Source: Tildeniella torsiva UHER 1998/13D (GTDB lineage Bacteria > Cyanobacteriota > Cyanobacteriia > Phormidesmidales > Phormidesmidaceae). From it: a stretch of DNA of 64,000 nt. Position 1 is the first letter of the stretch, and each line of letters begins with the position of its first letter. The DNA lies in NCBI GenBank assembly GCA_019358835.1, contig JAHHIH010000016.1, positions 1 through 64,000 of the forward strand, in the 5' to 3' direction. Positions 7,741 to 17,333 of the stretch are shown here, piece by piece. Position numbers and translations under genes: made by a program. Below the pieces are notes generated by a model. That model made no database searches, was not told the DNA's origin, and saw nothing but the letters and a program-made list of their open reading frames with translations.

Positions 7741-9951
7741 ATGGTGAAATGGTTGAAGGCAAAGCTGCCCCTGGTGGCGATCGCGGGGCTCAGCGCCCTG
7801 TCGTTGGGCATGGCGGCTGCCCTGGTGAATACGTTGTCCTCCACGGGCGACTCCTCGGTGATTTTGGAAGAATCGCTGCTGCCAGGCTTGGGCCGACCCC
7901 AGGCCTTGGATGCCGACGACCCGGTGCTGGCGGTGGCGCTACAGCCCGCCGAGCAGCGCCAGGAGGCCCTGCAGGTGGCGACCGATGGAAAGGATACCCT
8001 CAGCCAGAGCCGGGCTCGGTATCTGCTGGCGCTGGATTTAATCAGCCAGGATCAGGGCGGCAGCGCTATTCCCTTGCTGGAGGGGCTGGAAGGAGAGTAT
8101 CCGGCGATGGCCCCCTACGTGGCCCTGGCGCTAGCCCAGGCCCAGCGGGCGGCGGGGCAGCCAGAGGCGGCGCTGCAAACCCAGCAGCGTCTGTTAAAAG
8201 ATTACGAGCAGAATGGGGCGATCGCCCCGCTGCTCTTTGAGCTGGGCCAGCAAGACCCGGCCTACTGGGATCGGCTGGTGCAGCAGTTCCCCAACCACCC
8301 CAAGGCAGTGGAGGTGGCACACCAGCGGCTGACCGCCGACCCCAACCGGGCGGATGCCCTGCCGCTGCTGATGATTATGGCGCGGGCCGGGCTGCACCAC
8401 CCCAATGCCGGGGCCGCCCTGCTGCGGCTCAAGACAGAGTTTGCCAGCCAGCTTAGCCCCGAAGATTGGCAGACTGTGGGCTTTGGCTTTTGGCGCATTG
8501 ATAGCTATGGCGATGCGGCGGTGGCCTACGCCCAGGCCCCGCCGTCGCCCCGCAATCTGTATCGAGCGGCGCGAGGATCCCAGGTAAGTGGCAAGCGCGA
8601 TCGCGCGATCGCCCTCTACAGCCAGCTCGATCGACAGTTTCCCGACGCGCCCGAAACCGCCACGGGGCTGCTGCGCCTGGCCCAGAGCGTACCCGGTGAA
8701 GCCGCTCTGGGGGTGCTCGATCAGGTAGTCAACCGCTTCCCTGACCGAGGTGGTGAGGCGCTGCTGGCGCGGGCTGAAACCCTCGACAAGTTGAACAGTA
8801 CTGAATCGGCCCAGGGCACCCGCGAGCTGATTCTAAAGGAGTATAAAGACTCCGATGCGGCGGCGGATATTCGTCTGAAAAATGCCCTCAATGCGGCTGA
8901 GCAGGGCGACCTAGGTATGGCGCTGAGCTGGGGCAGCGATGTGCTCAAGTACAGCCCCGACAGCGATCTGGCCGCCGATGCCGGGTACTGGGTGGGCAAG
9001 TGGGGCCGACAGCTGGGCCAGGCCGATGTCGCCCAAAAGGCCCTAGAAAGCGTGATTGCCCGTCACCCTGAGTCGTACTACGCCTGGCGATCGGCGGTGG
9101 CCCTGGGCTGGAATGTGGGGGATTTTCAATCGCTGCGATCGCAGACTCCGGCGGTCACCCCGCCTGCCCAGCGCACCCCCCTACCCACCGGCTCCGCCAC
9201 CCTCCAAGAGCTGTACCTGCTGGGGCAAGACCAGCGGGCCTGGGAACAGTGGCAGATGGAGTACGCCAACTACCAAGACCCCACCCCCGAAGAGCAGTTT
9301 GTCGATGGGCTGATGCGCCTCGGCACCAACGACAACATCAACGGCATTTATCAGGTGTCGAGCCTCAGCCTGGCCGACGATCCAGCGGATATTGAGGTGG
9401 TTCACGACCTCAAGCAGCGCCCCGACTTTTGGCACGGGGTGTATCCGCTGCCCTACAAAGATTTGATCACTACCTGGTCGGCTGAGCGACAGCTCAACCC
9501 GCTGCTCGTAACGGCGCTAATGCGGCAGGAATCGCGCTTTGAAGCCAAGATTCGCTCTGGGGTAGGGGCCGCTGGCCTGATGCAGGTGATGCCCGCCACC
9601 GCCGATTGGATCAAGGGCCGCGCCGGACTCGACACCTACGACCTCAACAACCCTGAGGACAACGTCAAGCTGGGCACCTGGTACCTCGACTACACCCACT
9701 CGGAGTACGACAATCACTCCCTGTTTGCGGTGGCCAGCTACAATGCCGGGCCGGGCGCTGTGGCGGGCTGGATCAAAAAGGGCGGCTTTGTGGATGCCGA
9801 CGATTTTGCCGAGAAGATTCCCTACCCCGAGACCAAGGGCTATGTGCAATCGGTATTTGGCGGCTACTGGAACTACCTGCGGCTGTACGATCCGGCGATC
9901 GCCGAGCAGGTCGAAACCCTGCAAAAGCGCGATCGGAACTTTGGGGGATAG
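7741..9951 (+). CDS. TPR-rich soluble lytic transglycosylase (Slt70-like)
   Basis: Periplasmic enzyme that cleaves peptidoglycan glycan strands to 1,6-anhydroMurNAc products. The N-terminus has a signal anchor (about residues 9-28), then a long alpha-helical TPR-like superhelix (about 60-540) and a C-terminal SLT domain with ALMRQESRF (catalytic Glu) and GVGAAGLMQVMPATA. About 736 aa, near Slt70 plus extra repeats. I chose ATG at 7741, which gives MVKWLKAK; a GTG at 7726 is possible. The next gene is a PBP4-type carboxypeptidase in the same direction, 33 bp away, so the two likely act together in wall turnover. Confidence 0.92.
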   Translation: MVKWLKAKLPLVAIAGLSALSLGMAAALVNTLSSTGDSSVILEESLLPGLGRPQALDADDPVLAVALQPAEQRQEALQVATDGKDTLSQSRARYLLALDLISQDQGGSAIPLLEGLEGEYPAMAPYVALALAQAQRAAGQPEAALQTQQRLLKDYEQNGAIAPLLFELGQQDPAYWDRLVQQFPNHPKAVEVAHQRLTADPNRADALPLLMIMARAGLHHPNAGAALLRLKTEFASQLSPEDWQTVGFGFWRIDSYGDAAVAYAQAPPSPRNLYRAARGSQVSGKRDRAIALYSQLDRQFPDAPETATGLLRLAQSVPGEAALGVLDQVVNRFPDRGGEALLARAETLDKLNSTESAQGTRELILKEYKDSDAAADIRLKNALNAAEQGDLGMALSWGSDVLKYSPDSDLAADAGYWVGKWGRQLGQADVAQKALESVIARHPESYYAWRSAVALGWNVGDFQSLRSQTPAVTPPAQRTPLPTGSATLQELYLLGQDQRAWEQWQMEYANYQDPTPEEQFVDGLMRLGTNDNINGIYQVSSLSLADDPADIEVVHDLKQRPDFWHGVYPLPYKDLITTWSAERQLNPLLVTALMRQESRFEAKIRSGVGAAGLMQVMPATADWIKGRAGLDTYDLNNPEDNVKLGTWYLDYTHSEYDNHSLFAVASYNAGPGAVAGWIKKGGFVDADDFAEKIPYPETKGYVQSVFGGYWNYLRLYDPAIAEQVETLQKRDRNFGG

Positions 9952-9984
9952 GGTGGACTGCTGGCATAGCGTTTTGGGTTGCTC

Positions 9985-11448
9985 ATGGTGAAACTTCCAC
10001 CGGTTAAGTCTGTAGGCCTAGGGTTTGCTTTGGGCCTGCTGGGGGCGCTGGTGCCCGATGCCGATGCCGTTGCTGCCCTGTGCCCGGCTCAGCTGGTCAC
10101 TCAGCTCGATACCGCCTTTAGTCAGGCTCCTTTAGACACGGCCTACACGGGGATGGTGCTGCAAACCCAGGGTTCCAACCGCCGCACGCTCTATAGCCGC
10201 AACGGCGATCGCCTCTTTACCCCCGCGTCGAACATCAAACTGCTCACCACCGCCGCCGCCGCCCATACCCTCGGGGCAGACTACCGCCTGCGCACGTCGG
10301 TCTATGGCATCCCTGACTTAGATGAGAGTACGGTGCTGCGGGTGGTGGGGCGGGGCGACCCCACCCTGACCACGGCCCAGCTCGAATCCTTTGCCCAGCA
10401 GCTTGCTCAGGCTGGGGTGAGCCAGGTCAGCCGCCTCATTCTCGATGACTCGTATTTCCCAGGGTTTGCCACCAACCCCACCTGGGAGTGGGAAGACGCC
10501 CAGTACGCCTACGCGGCCCCGGTCAACAGTCTAATTCTCAACCGCAATGCGATCGCCCTACAGATAGCCCCCACCCAGGAGGGCTATCCCCTGAGCGTGG
10601 TTTGGCCTCAGCCATTACCCGCTGGCCCCCTGCCGGTGGTGAATGATTCGATGACCGTAGCAACGGGCACGCCCGCCATGCCGTTGGCCCTTTGGCGCAG
10701 GGGAGATTCGCCTACGGTGCGGCTGACGGGGCATTTGGTACAGGGCAGCAGCGCCCAGATCATAACTTTGGCGGTGCTCGATCCGGCTCAACAGTTTGCA
10801 GCGGCGATGGAGCAGGCCTTGCAACGGCAATCCATTGCGGTGAGGGAAACCGCAATTACGCAAAACCTATCCCTCCCGGCGGGCCAAGAGTTGGCGGTGC
10901 TGGAGTCGCCCTCGGTGGGGGAACTGATGCTGGTGGCCAATCGCGATAGCGATAACCTCTACGCCGAGGCGCTGTTCAAAACCCTGGGGGTGACGGCGGG
11001 CGGCAATATTACTGAAGCCAGCCAGGCGGGGGGCGAGGCCGTCAAAAATTCTCTGACGGAGCTGGGGGTAGATGCGTCGGCACTGCGGCTGGCGGATGGC
11101 TCTGGCCTATCGCGGCACAATCTGGTGTCGCCGATCGCCCTAGTAGACACCCTCCAGGTGATGACTACCCATCCCCAGGGGCGGGCCTTTCGGGCGTCGC
11201 TGGCGATCGCCGGCCAGAGCGGTACCCTCAGCAATCGGTTCCGGGGTACGGCCCTAGAGGGACGGTTGCAGGGCAAGTCGGGGGCTCTGACCGGCAATGT
11301 GGCGCTGTCGGGCTATGTGCAGCCCCCCAATTACGAACCGTTGGTGTTTAGCATTGTGATTAACCACTCGAACCAGCACGCCAGCGTTTTGCGGGAGAAG
11401 ATCGATGAACTTTTGCTGCGGATAGCGCAGCTCAGCGATGACTGCTAG
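9985..11448 (+). CDS. dacB: D-alanyl-D-alanine carboxypeptidase/endopeptidase (PBP4, S13 family)
   Basis: Penicillin-binding protein that trims D-Ala from stem peptides and cuts cross-links in the periplasm. The three active-site motifs are present: SNIK (about residues 82-85), SxN-type SGLSRHN in the C-terminal half, and KSG in LQGKSGALTG. An N-terminal hydrophobic signal (about 10-30) supports export. ATG at 9985 was preferred to TTG at 9979. 487 aa matches the S13 family. It follows the lytic transglycosylase closely, forming a peptidoglycan remodelling pair. Confidence 0.94.
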   Translation: MVKLPPVKSVGLGFALGLLGALVPDADAVAALCPAQLVTQLDTAFSQAPLDTAYTGMVLQTQGSNRRTLYSRNGDRLFTPASNIKLLTTAAAAHTLGADYRLRTSVYGIPDLDESTVLRVVGRGDPTLTTAQLESFAQQLAQAGVSQVSRLILDDSYFPGFATNPTWEWEDAQYAYAAPVNSLILNRNAIALQIAPTQEGYPLSVVWPQPLPAGPLPVVNDSMTVATGTPAMPLALWRRGDSPTVRLTGHLVQGSSAQIITLAVLDPAQQFAAAMEQALQRQSIAVRETAITQNLSLPAGQELAVLESPSVGELMLVANRDSDNLYAEALFKTLGVTAGGNITEASQAGGEAVKNSLTELGVDASALRLADGSGLSRHNLVSPIALVDTLQVMTTHPQGRAFRASLAIAGQSGTLSNRFRGTALEGRLQGKSGALTGNVALSGYVQPPNYEPLVFSIVINHSNQHASVLREKIDELLLRIAQLSDDC

Positions 11449-11669
11449 CGGTCAGGCCCAAAGGCGGTCGAGCAGCTGCCGGTAGAACGGTGCCTGGAAC
11501 CCTGAAGCCTATGCCCTAGTGGGGATAGCAGGGACTATCCCTCGGTGTGAAAATAATACTGGGGATAGTATATAGCGCTTGTCGCTCGGCCCAGGGAAGG
11601 CTGGTCAGAGCTTTCGTCTATACTCATTTCATTCCAGAATCGATTGAGCGATCGCGAGGGGTAGTCAGA

Positions 11670-13265
11670 ATGGTGACGGCGAAACAGGCGGCTATGGCTA
11701 CGGACTCGGTGCGACGGTTAACGCCTGACTCAGAAGAGTCATCTCAGGCTGCGCCTAGTTTTCAAGAATTGCAGCAGACGCTGCGCGATCGCTGGTCTTC
11801 CACCGATGAGTTTGACACCGAGGAGCGGTACATCGTCGTCGTGCCCTCCCTTAGCCTTGACCAAGAAGAGCTACAAAAAATTGAGGGAGTCAACCACTAC
11901 GAAGAGCGGCTCCTATTTTCGCTGATTCGGCTGCGCAACCCCAACACACACCTGGTCTATATCACCTCCCAGCCGCTGCACCCCAGCATCGTTGACTACT
12001 ACCTAGAGCTGCTGCCGGGGATTCCCAGCTCCCACGCGCGCGATCGCCTCACTCTGCTGTCGGCCTACGACAGCTCGGGCAAGCCCCTCAGTCAAAAGCT
12101 GCTCGAACGCCCTCGCCTGCTCAACCGCATTCGTAAGGCGGTGAACCCCGATCGCGCCTACATGACCTGCTACAACTCCACGTCTTGGGAGCGCGACCTG
12201 GCGCTGGCGCTGGGCCTGCCCCTGCTGGCCCTTGACCCCGACCTGCTGCACTGGGGCACCAAGAGCGGCAGCCGCGAAATCTTTAGGCGCTGCAACATTC
12301 CCCACCCCATCGGCAGCGAGCTGGTGTTCGATGAAGCGTCCCTCGCCACGGTGACCGCCGAGGTGTGGGAGCAAGACCCCAGCCTCCAGCGCATGGTGAT
12401 CAAGCTCAACGAAGGATTTTCGGGGGAAGGCAATGCGATTCTAGATCTGCGGAAATTGTCGGAGGTGGCCCCGGGAAGCGCGGGACATGGCGATCGCGTT
12501 CAGGCCCTCACCGAAGCCTTCCACCACCTGAGCTTTCAGAGCGATATCGAAACCTGGGAGCACTTCTCGGCCAAAATTCCGGTCCTGGGGGCGATCGCCG
12601 AGGCCTTTGTCGAAGGTGACCACAAAGAATCCCCCAGCGTGCAGGGCCGCATTACTCCCCTGGGCGAAGTCGAAATTCTCTCCACCCACGACCAAGAGCT
12701 AGGCGGCCCCGATGGCCAAATCTTTCTCGGCTGCTCTTTCCCTGCCCGGCCCGACTACCGCCTCGAAATTCAGGCAATGGGCCAGCGCATTGGCGAAGAG
12801 CTGGCCCGCCAAGGGGCTCTAGAGCGCTACGGCGTAGACTTCATCGCCGTGGCCAAAGGTGACCCCAAAGCCCCCGAGTGGGATCTCCAGGCCATTGAAA
12901 TCAATCTGCGCAAGGGCGGCACCACCCATCCCCTGATGGCCATGAAAATGCTCACCGAAGGGCGCTTTCACCAAACTGATGGGCTGTTTTACACCAAGCA
13001 AGAGCAGGTGCGCTACTACCGCGCCTCTGACAACCTGCAAAAGCCCCACTATCGCGGCCTGCTGCCCAGCGACCTGATGGATATCATCGTCACCAAGCAG
13101 CTGCACTTCAACTCCATTAGTGGTGTAGGGGCCACTTTTCACCTGATGGGCTGCCTGTCGGAGTACGGCAAAGTGGGCCTCACCTGCATTGGCACCAGCC
13201 CAAACCACGCCCGCGAAATCTATCAGCAGGTGGTAGAGGCTTTGGATGAATCAACTCAAGTCTAA
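11670..13265 (+). CDS. PGM1-related ATP-grasp peptide ligase-like protein
   Basis: 531-aa protein resembling the carboxylate-amine ligases related to PGM1, an ATP-grasp enzyme of pheganomycin biosynthesis. Visible elements are an N-terminal domain with YIVVVPSLSLD, a central ATP-binding part with MVIKLNEGFSGEGNAIL (likely the nucleotide-binding Lys and Gly loop), and a C-terminal metal-binding stretch DLQAIEINLRKGGTTHP. Start 11670 was chosen because GAGGGG lies about 10 nt upstream and sequence before it is not protein-like. Relatives are, as far as I recall, widespread in cyanobacteria as single genes without biosynthetic clusters. The substrate is unknown; ATP-dependent amide bond formation is inferred from the fold. 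Confidence 0.8.
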   Translation: MVTAKQAAMATDSVRRLTPDSEESSQAAPSFQELQQTLRDRWSSTDEFDTEERYIVVVPSLSLDQEELQKIEGVNHYEERLLFSLIRLRNPNTHLVYITSQPLHPSIVDYYLELLPGIPSSHARDRLTLLSAYDSSGKPLSQKLLERPRLLNRIRKAVNPDRAYMTCYNSTSWERDLALALGLPLLALDPDLLHWGTKSGSREIFRRCNIPHPIGSELVFDEASLATVTAEVWEQDPSLQRMVIKLNEGFSGEGNAILDLRKLSEVAPGSAGHGDRVQALTEAFHHLSFQSDIETWEHFSAKIPVLGAIAEAFVEGDHKESPSVQGRITPLGEVEILSTHDQELGGPDGQIFLGCSFPARPDYRLEIQAMGQRIGEELARQGALERYGVDFIAVAKGDPKAPEWDLQAIEINLRKGGTTHPLMAMKMLTEGRFHQTDGLFYTKQEQVRYYRASDNLQKPHYRGLLPSDLMDIIVTKQLHFNSISGVGATFHLMGCLSEYGKVGLTCIGTSPNHAREIYQQVVEALDESTQV

Positions 13266-13847
13266 CCATTCTGCCAGCCGATGCTCTAGCTTTGGCAGTC
13301 TTCCTCAAACTGAGTTGCCTGAGTCTGTTTGAGGCCGCTTCTCCCAATAATCTGTCAGCCGCGATCGCCAACGGGGGTTCTTGGCTAACGGGAAAAGATC
13401 AAGCCAATTTAACACAGCTTTGGTACAGCTTTGCCATACCCGAACCCGAAGATGGGTTGAGAAATCCTCGAGTTTTCTAGAAGCCTAGCGTCCCCATCCG
13501 CATCCGGTGCATGCCTCTACGAAGAGGTCAGTTTTCTCGTAGTTTGAATTATTGATCAACAGCCCCTGTGCCAGGCTGAAGAATAGCCCTAAGAGCAGTC
13601 AGCGCAGTCAGCCAAGACCCGCTTTTTCCGTGAAGGCTTTTGAAAGGCGTGGCGTAATTTAAAGGTTTTTTCTGACGAAGAGATGGTCTAAATTCTCTCT
13701 TCCCAGGAAAAGGCTTTCTCCCCTTACCTATGGTGATGGGAATTTGATTCTGTCTGAATTCTGGTTTAGACAAAAAAGCTCGGCTTCGCTTTTGTCTTTT
13801 TAGACCAGACCCTAGTAATTATTGATGCCTCGTAGGGTAGGTTCGTA
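13266..13847. other. 582-bp gap with no convincing gene
   Basis: Region between the ATP-grasp gene and the GMC oxidoreductase gene. Two short frames (13292-13480 plus, 13549-13773 minus) have no family features or clear ribosome binding site. The right end contains an imperfect inverted repeat just before the GMC gene (listed separately). Otherwise nothing was recognised. Confidence 0.55.
13761..13807. repeat. Imperfect inverted repeat upstream of the GMC gene
   Basis: CTGGTTTAGACAAAAAAGC (about 13761-13779) is partly complementary to the stretch ending TTTTTAGACCAG at 13807, with a compact inner hairpin (GACAAAA..AGC with GCTTTTGTC). A T-rich tract lies within the right arm. It may work as a terminator or a leader stem ahead of the GMC gene, whose ATG is 40 bp further on. 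Confidence 0.45.
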
Positions 13848-15575
13848 ATGATAATTGATACTCGCGAAATCTCGGCAGATCACGTCTTAAAAGCTGACAT
13901 CTGTATTATTGGAGCTGGCCCGGCGGGGGTAACGCTGGCTAGGGAGTTTCTGGGTACAGAAAACCATGTCTGCTTACTAGAAAGCGGTGGTATTAGTCAA
14001 GATTTAGATATTCAAGACCTCAGCTATGGCGACAATATTGGGGAAGAGTTCTTGCCCCTAAAAGACATTCGCAATCGGCAATTTGGGGGTAACTCCAATA
14101 TTTGGTCAATTAAGCTGGGGCGCAAAGAAGATCGGCAGTGGGAGATTGGGGTTCGCTACGTTCCTCTGGATGACATTGACTTTGAGCAGCGAGACTGGGT
14201 GCCCTACAGCGGCTGGCCCATCCGCTATGAAGAATTGGTTCCCTACTACGAGAAGGCCCAGGAGGTGGCCCATTCTGGGCCTTTTGCCTATAATCCTGAG
14301 CCTTGGGCTGATGCTCAAGCAAAGCCCTTTAACTTTGCTGACAATACGTTTACCTCAAAGGTTTTTCAGTTTGGTGAGCGAACTGTATTTCATCAAAACT
14401 ATCTCACCGAGTTGGGCGCTGCACCCAATGTGGATATCTATCTCTACGCAACGGCTGTTGAGCTAGAGGTTCCCCAGGACAACAACGCTGTGCAGCGGGT
14501 TCGAGTCAGCAACCTGACGGGAAAAAGCTACTGGGTAGAGGCTAAAACCTTTGTTTTGGCCTCGGGTGGCATTGAAAATGCCAGGCTCATGCTGGCCTCG
14601 AATCGGCATCAACCTGGCGGCGTGGGTAACGAAAATGACTTGGTTGGTCGCTTCTTTATGGATCACCCGATGCTGGATATTGGGCGACTTTTGCCAGGCG
14701 ATCGAGGTACCTTTGCTCAAGCTGCTTTTTACGACCTGCGGCGGGTTGAGGGAAGCCCGGCAATGGGTCACATTACCCTGACCAAAGAAGCGATGGCTGA
14801 GCAGGAATTGCCTAATAATGCTGTGGTTTTGCTCCCTCGACCCACTGGGCGACAAACTCAGGCCGTGCTCGCGCTGAAGGATCTGTCTGAGAATGGCTAT
14901 CTCAAGCATCCTAGCCCTCAGCATTGGCCTGCGATCGCCCAAAAGCTGCTCAAAATAGCGGGTGGTTTAGACTACATTGCTCGTGTCGTCTACGACGCTC
15001 GAAAATACGATCAGTCTCTCCTCCACGGCTTGGGGCGGGGAGGATGGTCGGAGAGCCCTCAAATCTACGATCGCTTCAAGTCTTACGAAGTTTTACTCGT
15101 CACCGAACAGACGCCCGATCCAAATAACCGAGTTCAGCTCAGCCGCAAGCTCGACTCCTTGGGCATGCCCCGCATAGAACTCGACTGGCGGTGGGGCAGA
15201 TCTGATCGAGATAACGCGAAGCAAACCCAGGATTTGTTTGCGGCGGCGGCAAAAGAATCAGGCTTAGGGCGCTACGTCAGTAACTTTGGAGACGGCGAGC
15301 TGACCATGCCGGGGCCAGCGGGCATAGCTCATCACATGGGCACAACGCGCATGAGCTCTGATTCAGCTTCGGGAGTCGTCAACGAGAACTGTCAGGTGCA
15401 TTCAGTGCCAAATCTGTATGTGGCCAGCAGTTCTGTCTTTCCCACCGGGGGCTATGCGAACCCCACGTTGACAATACTAGCGTTGACCTTGCGCCTCGCT
15501 GACCACCTGAAAAAAACGCTGCTTAACGAAGCAGCGGTTGTTGTTCAAGATAGGCAGAGGTCTTACTCCTCCTGA
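13848..15575 (+). CDS. GMC-family FAD-dependent oxidoreductase
   Basis: Flavoenzyme of the glucose-methanol-choline oxidoreductase family, 575 aa. The FAD-binding Rossmann motif GAGPAGVTLAREF is at about residues 23-35, ending in the acidic residue of CLLESGG. The C-terminal GMC domain shows HHMGTTRM and a second conserved block NLYVASSSVFPTGGYANPT, which holds the usual catalytic His/Asn region. The substrate, probably an alcohol or sugar, is not readable. No signal peptide is seen. It stands alone, with the terminator at 15610-15652 shared with the convergent SPFH gene. Confidence 0.92.
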   Translation: MIIDTREISADHVLKADICIIGAGPAGVTLAREFLGTENHVCLLESGGISQDLDIQDLSYGDNIGEEFLPLKDIRNRQFGGNSNIWSIKLGRKEDRQWEIGVRYVPLDDIDFEQRDWVPYSGWPIRYEELVPYYEKAQEVAHSGPFAYNPEPWADAQAKPFNFADNTFTSKVFQFGERTVFHQNYLTELGAAPNVDIYLYATAVELEVPQDNNAVQRVRVSNLTGKSYWVEAKTFVLASGGIENARLMLASNRHQPGGVGNENDLVGRFFMDHPMLDIGRLLPGDRGTFAQAAFYDLRRVEGSPAMGHITLTKEAMAEQELPNNAVVLLPRPTGRQTQAVLALKDLSENGYLKHPSPQHWPAIAQKLLKIAGGLDYIARVVYDARKYDQSLLHGLGRGGWSESPQIYDRFKSYEVLLVTEQTPDPNNRVQLSRKLDSLGMPRIELDWRWGRSDRDNAKQTQDLFAAAAKESGLGRYVSNFGDGELTMPGPAGIAHHMGTTRMSSDSASGVVNENCQVHSVPNLYVASSSVFPTGGYANPTLTILALTLRLADHLKKTLLNEAAVVVQDRQRSYSS

Positions 15576-15609
15576 ACCTGGGGGCTCCAGATTCTCCCCT
15601 ATTCCCCTT

Positions 15610-15652
15610 ATCAAAAGAGCCTGACACACCTTATGTGTCAGGCTCTTTTGAT
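15610..15652. terminator. Bidirectional terminator between GMC and SPFH genes
   Basis: A 19-bp perfect inverted repeat (15610-15628 with 15634-15652) with a 5-nt loop, carrying AAAAGAGCC at one side and GGCTCTTTT at the other, so each strand ends in a short T run. It sits between two convergent genes, 35 bp after the GMC stop and 22 bp after the SPFH stop. Confidence 0.9.
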
Positions 15653-15673
15653 CATCAGGAACCTACGCTGCGC

Positions 15674-16630
15674 TTAAGCCTGCCCCTCACCGACGATCGC
15701 CCGCATACCCTCTAGCGTTGCCGGAATGCTGCGAGGGTCCATAAACATTACCTTGCTGCTATCGCTGCTGCCGATCTTCAGGCCCATTTCCATGTAGTGC
15801 TGGGCGATGATAAATTGCAGCGCCTCGCGAGTGCCAGGGTCGGCGGCGAGGGTTTTGGCAATTACCTGCATGGCCTCGGCGGTGCCCTGGGCCTGAAGCA
15901 GCTGCTCTTGGCGCATGGCCTGGGCTCGCAGCACAATAGATTTCTGCTCGGCTTCGGCATCTAAGAGGGCGGCTTTTTGGCGAGCTTCGGCATCTAACAC
16001 CGACGACTCGGCTCGCCCTTTAGCCGAGTTGACCGCAGACTCTCGCTCCCCCTCAGAGGTGAGTACGAGAGCCCGCTTTTTGCGCTCGGCAGCCATTTGT
16101 AGTTCCATCGATTCTTGTACCGCTTTAGAGGGCACAATATCGCGCAGTTCGACCCGAGTTACCTTAACCCCCCACGGGTCAGTAGACACATCGAGCTCCC
16201 GCAGCAGCATTTCGTTGATCTCGGAGCGGGCGGTAAAGGTTTGATCGAGCTCAAGCTGGCCCATCTCAGCGCGAATTTGGGTGAGCACTAGGTTGACCAT
16301 GGCCGCTTGCAGGTTTTCGACCTTGTAGTAGGCCTTCTCCATATCCACAATCCGCCAGTACACCACCGCATCCACCGTGATGGAAACGTTGTCGCGGGTG
16401 ATGCACTGCTGGGGCGGAATGTCGAGCACGCGCTCGCGAATGGTCTGCCTAAACACCACCTTGTCGAGGAATGGAATTAAAAAATTGAGGCCGGGGGTGA
16501 GCTTCTTGCCGTTGTATTTGCCTAGAGTTTCGACTAAAGCCTCGTCGCTCTGGTTGATAATTTTGACGGAGCCGGCGGCGATCGACCCGCCAAAAATCAG
16601 CACAATCAGAAAACTAAAGAAGCCGCCCAT
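15674..16630 (-). CDS. SPFH/band 7 (stomatin-like) membrane protein
   Basis: 318-aa stomatin/prohibitin-family protein similar to QmcA. It has one N-terminal membrane span (about residues 4-22), the SPFH domain (about 25-200) with [17 protein letters not shown] and [20 protein letters not shown], and an Ala/Glu-rich coiled coil (about 195-265). Such proteins form large ring assemblies that organise membrane patches and regulate proteases. The NfeD-like gene is directly upstream in the same direction (63-bp gap), the standard pairing for this family. Confidence 0.93.
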   Translation of the reverse strand: MGGFFSFLIVLIFGGSIAAGSVKIINQSDEALVETLGKYNGKKLTPGLNFLIPFLDKVVFRQTIRERVLDIPPQQCITRDNVSITVDAVVYWRIVDMEKAYYKVENLQAAMVNLVLTQIRAEMGQLELDQTFTARSEINEMLLRELDVSTDPWGVKVTRVELRDIVPSKAVQESMELQMAAERKKRALVLTSEGERESAVNSAKGRAESSVLDAEARQKAALLDAEAEQKSIVLRAQAMRQEQLLQAQGTAEAMQVIAKTLAADPGTREALQFIIAQHYMEMGLKIGSSDSSKVMFMDPRSIPATLEGMRAIVGEGQA

Positions 16631-16693
16631 AGCTGTAATTCCTTAAAGGGTTTGCGGTAGTGGTTGTATCGGTGTGGGGCAACGCCTGCCCAC

Positions 16694-17119
16694 CTAGGCC
16701 CTCAGAGCGCTTTCGGGGATGACGTACAGAGTGTTGCCCTTGCGGCGCACCACAACGACCGGCTGATCGGCACCGATGGTGATGGTCTCGTCGTCGCAGC
16801 GGGCCTGCCAGGAGTTGCCTTCGTAGATGACCCGCCCGGTCTGTCCGGGGGCGATCGCAGTGAGGGTGCGGGCTTCGGTTGACTCTTGCAGGCTGTAGGG
16901 GGTGCGCTTGGGCACAAACCTCAGCAGCAAGAAGATAAATAAGAGAGACAGCGCCACCCAAACCACAATCTGAACGCTAAAGGAGGGCACCGCAAGGGCC
17001 ATAAAGGCGACGACAAAGGCGCTCAGGCCCAGGGTAGACTCCACAAAGCCCGTGGGCAAAAACAGCTCCATGAGGCAAAAGACGGCCCCAAGAATGGCCC
17101 AAAACAGGGGGTAGTTCAT
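16694..17119 (-). CDS. NfeD-family membrane protein
   Basis: 141-aa protein with three or four hydrophobic N-terminal segments (about residues 5-72) and a C-terminal OB-fold domain (about 82-141) with GQTGRVIYEGNSWQARCDDE. This is the short NfeD form, which lacks the ClpP-like protease domain. NfeD proteins pair with stomatin-like proteins, and here the SPFH gene follows by 63 bp. The two probably form one membrane complex; the role is inferred from the gene pairing. Confidence 0.9.
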   Translation of the reverse strand: MNYPLFWAILGAVFCLMELFLPTGFVESTLGLSAFVVAFMALAVPSFSVQIVVWVALSLLFIFLLLRFVPKRTPYSLQESTEARTLTAIAPGQTGRVIYEGNSWQARCDDETITIGADQPVVVVRRKGNTLYVIPESALRA

Positions 17120-17333
17120 AGCAGCCCATAAGAAACGTTCAGCCTAGAAGAAAATGAACCCGATATAGATGCCCATTGAGATCGCTGATCCATGAAACCC
17201 AACCCAGGTTACCCTTCTGAAAGTCTCGCTATCCTCTAGGATTAATCTATCTTTAGGCCCAGGCCTTCTGGGGGCTTAATTACGTTGTTTTAAGAGATTC
17301 TCTGCCGCGTGCCCGTAACCGTCCGTAAACGCT

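Noticed and set aside
13292-13480. 62-codon plus frame after the ATP-grasp gene
   Set aside because: No ribosome binding site, no recognised features, atypical composition.
13549-13773. 74-codon minus frame before the GMC gene
   Set aside because: Basic low-complexity translation with no Shine-Dalgarno; likely chance.
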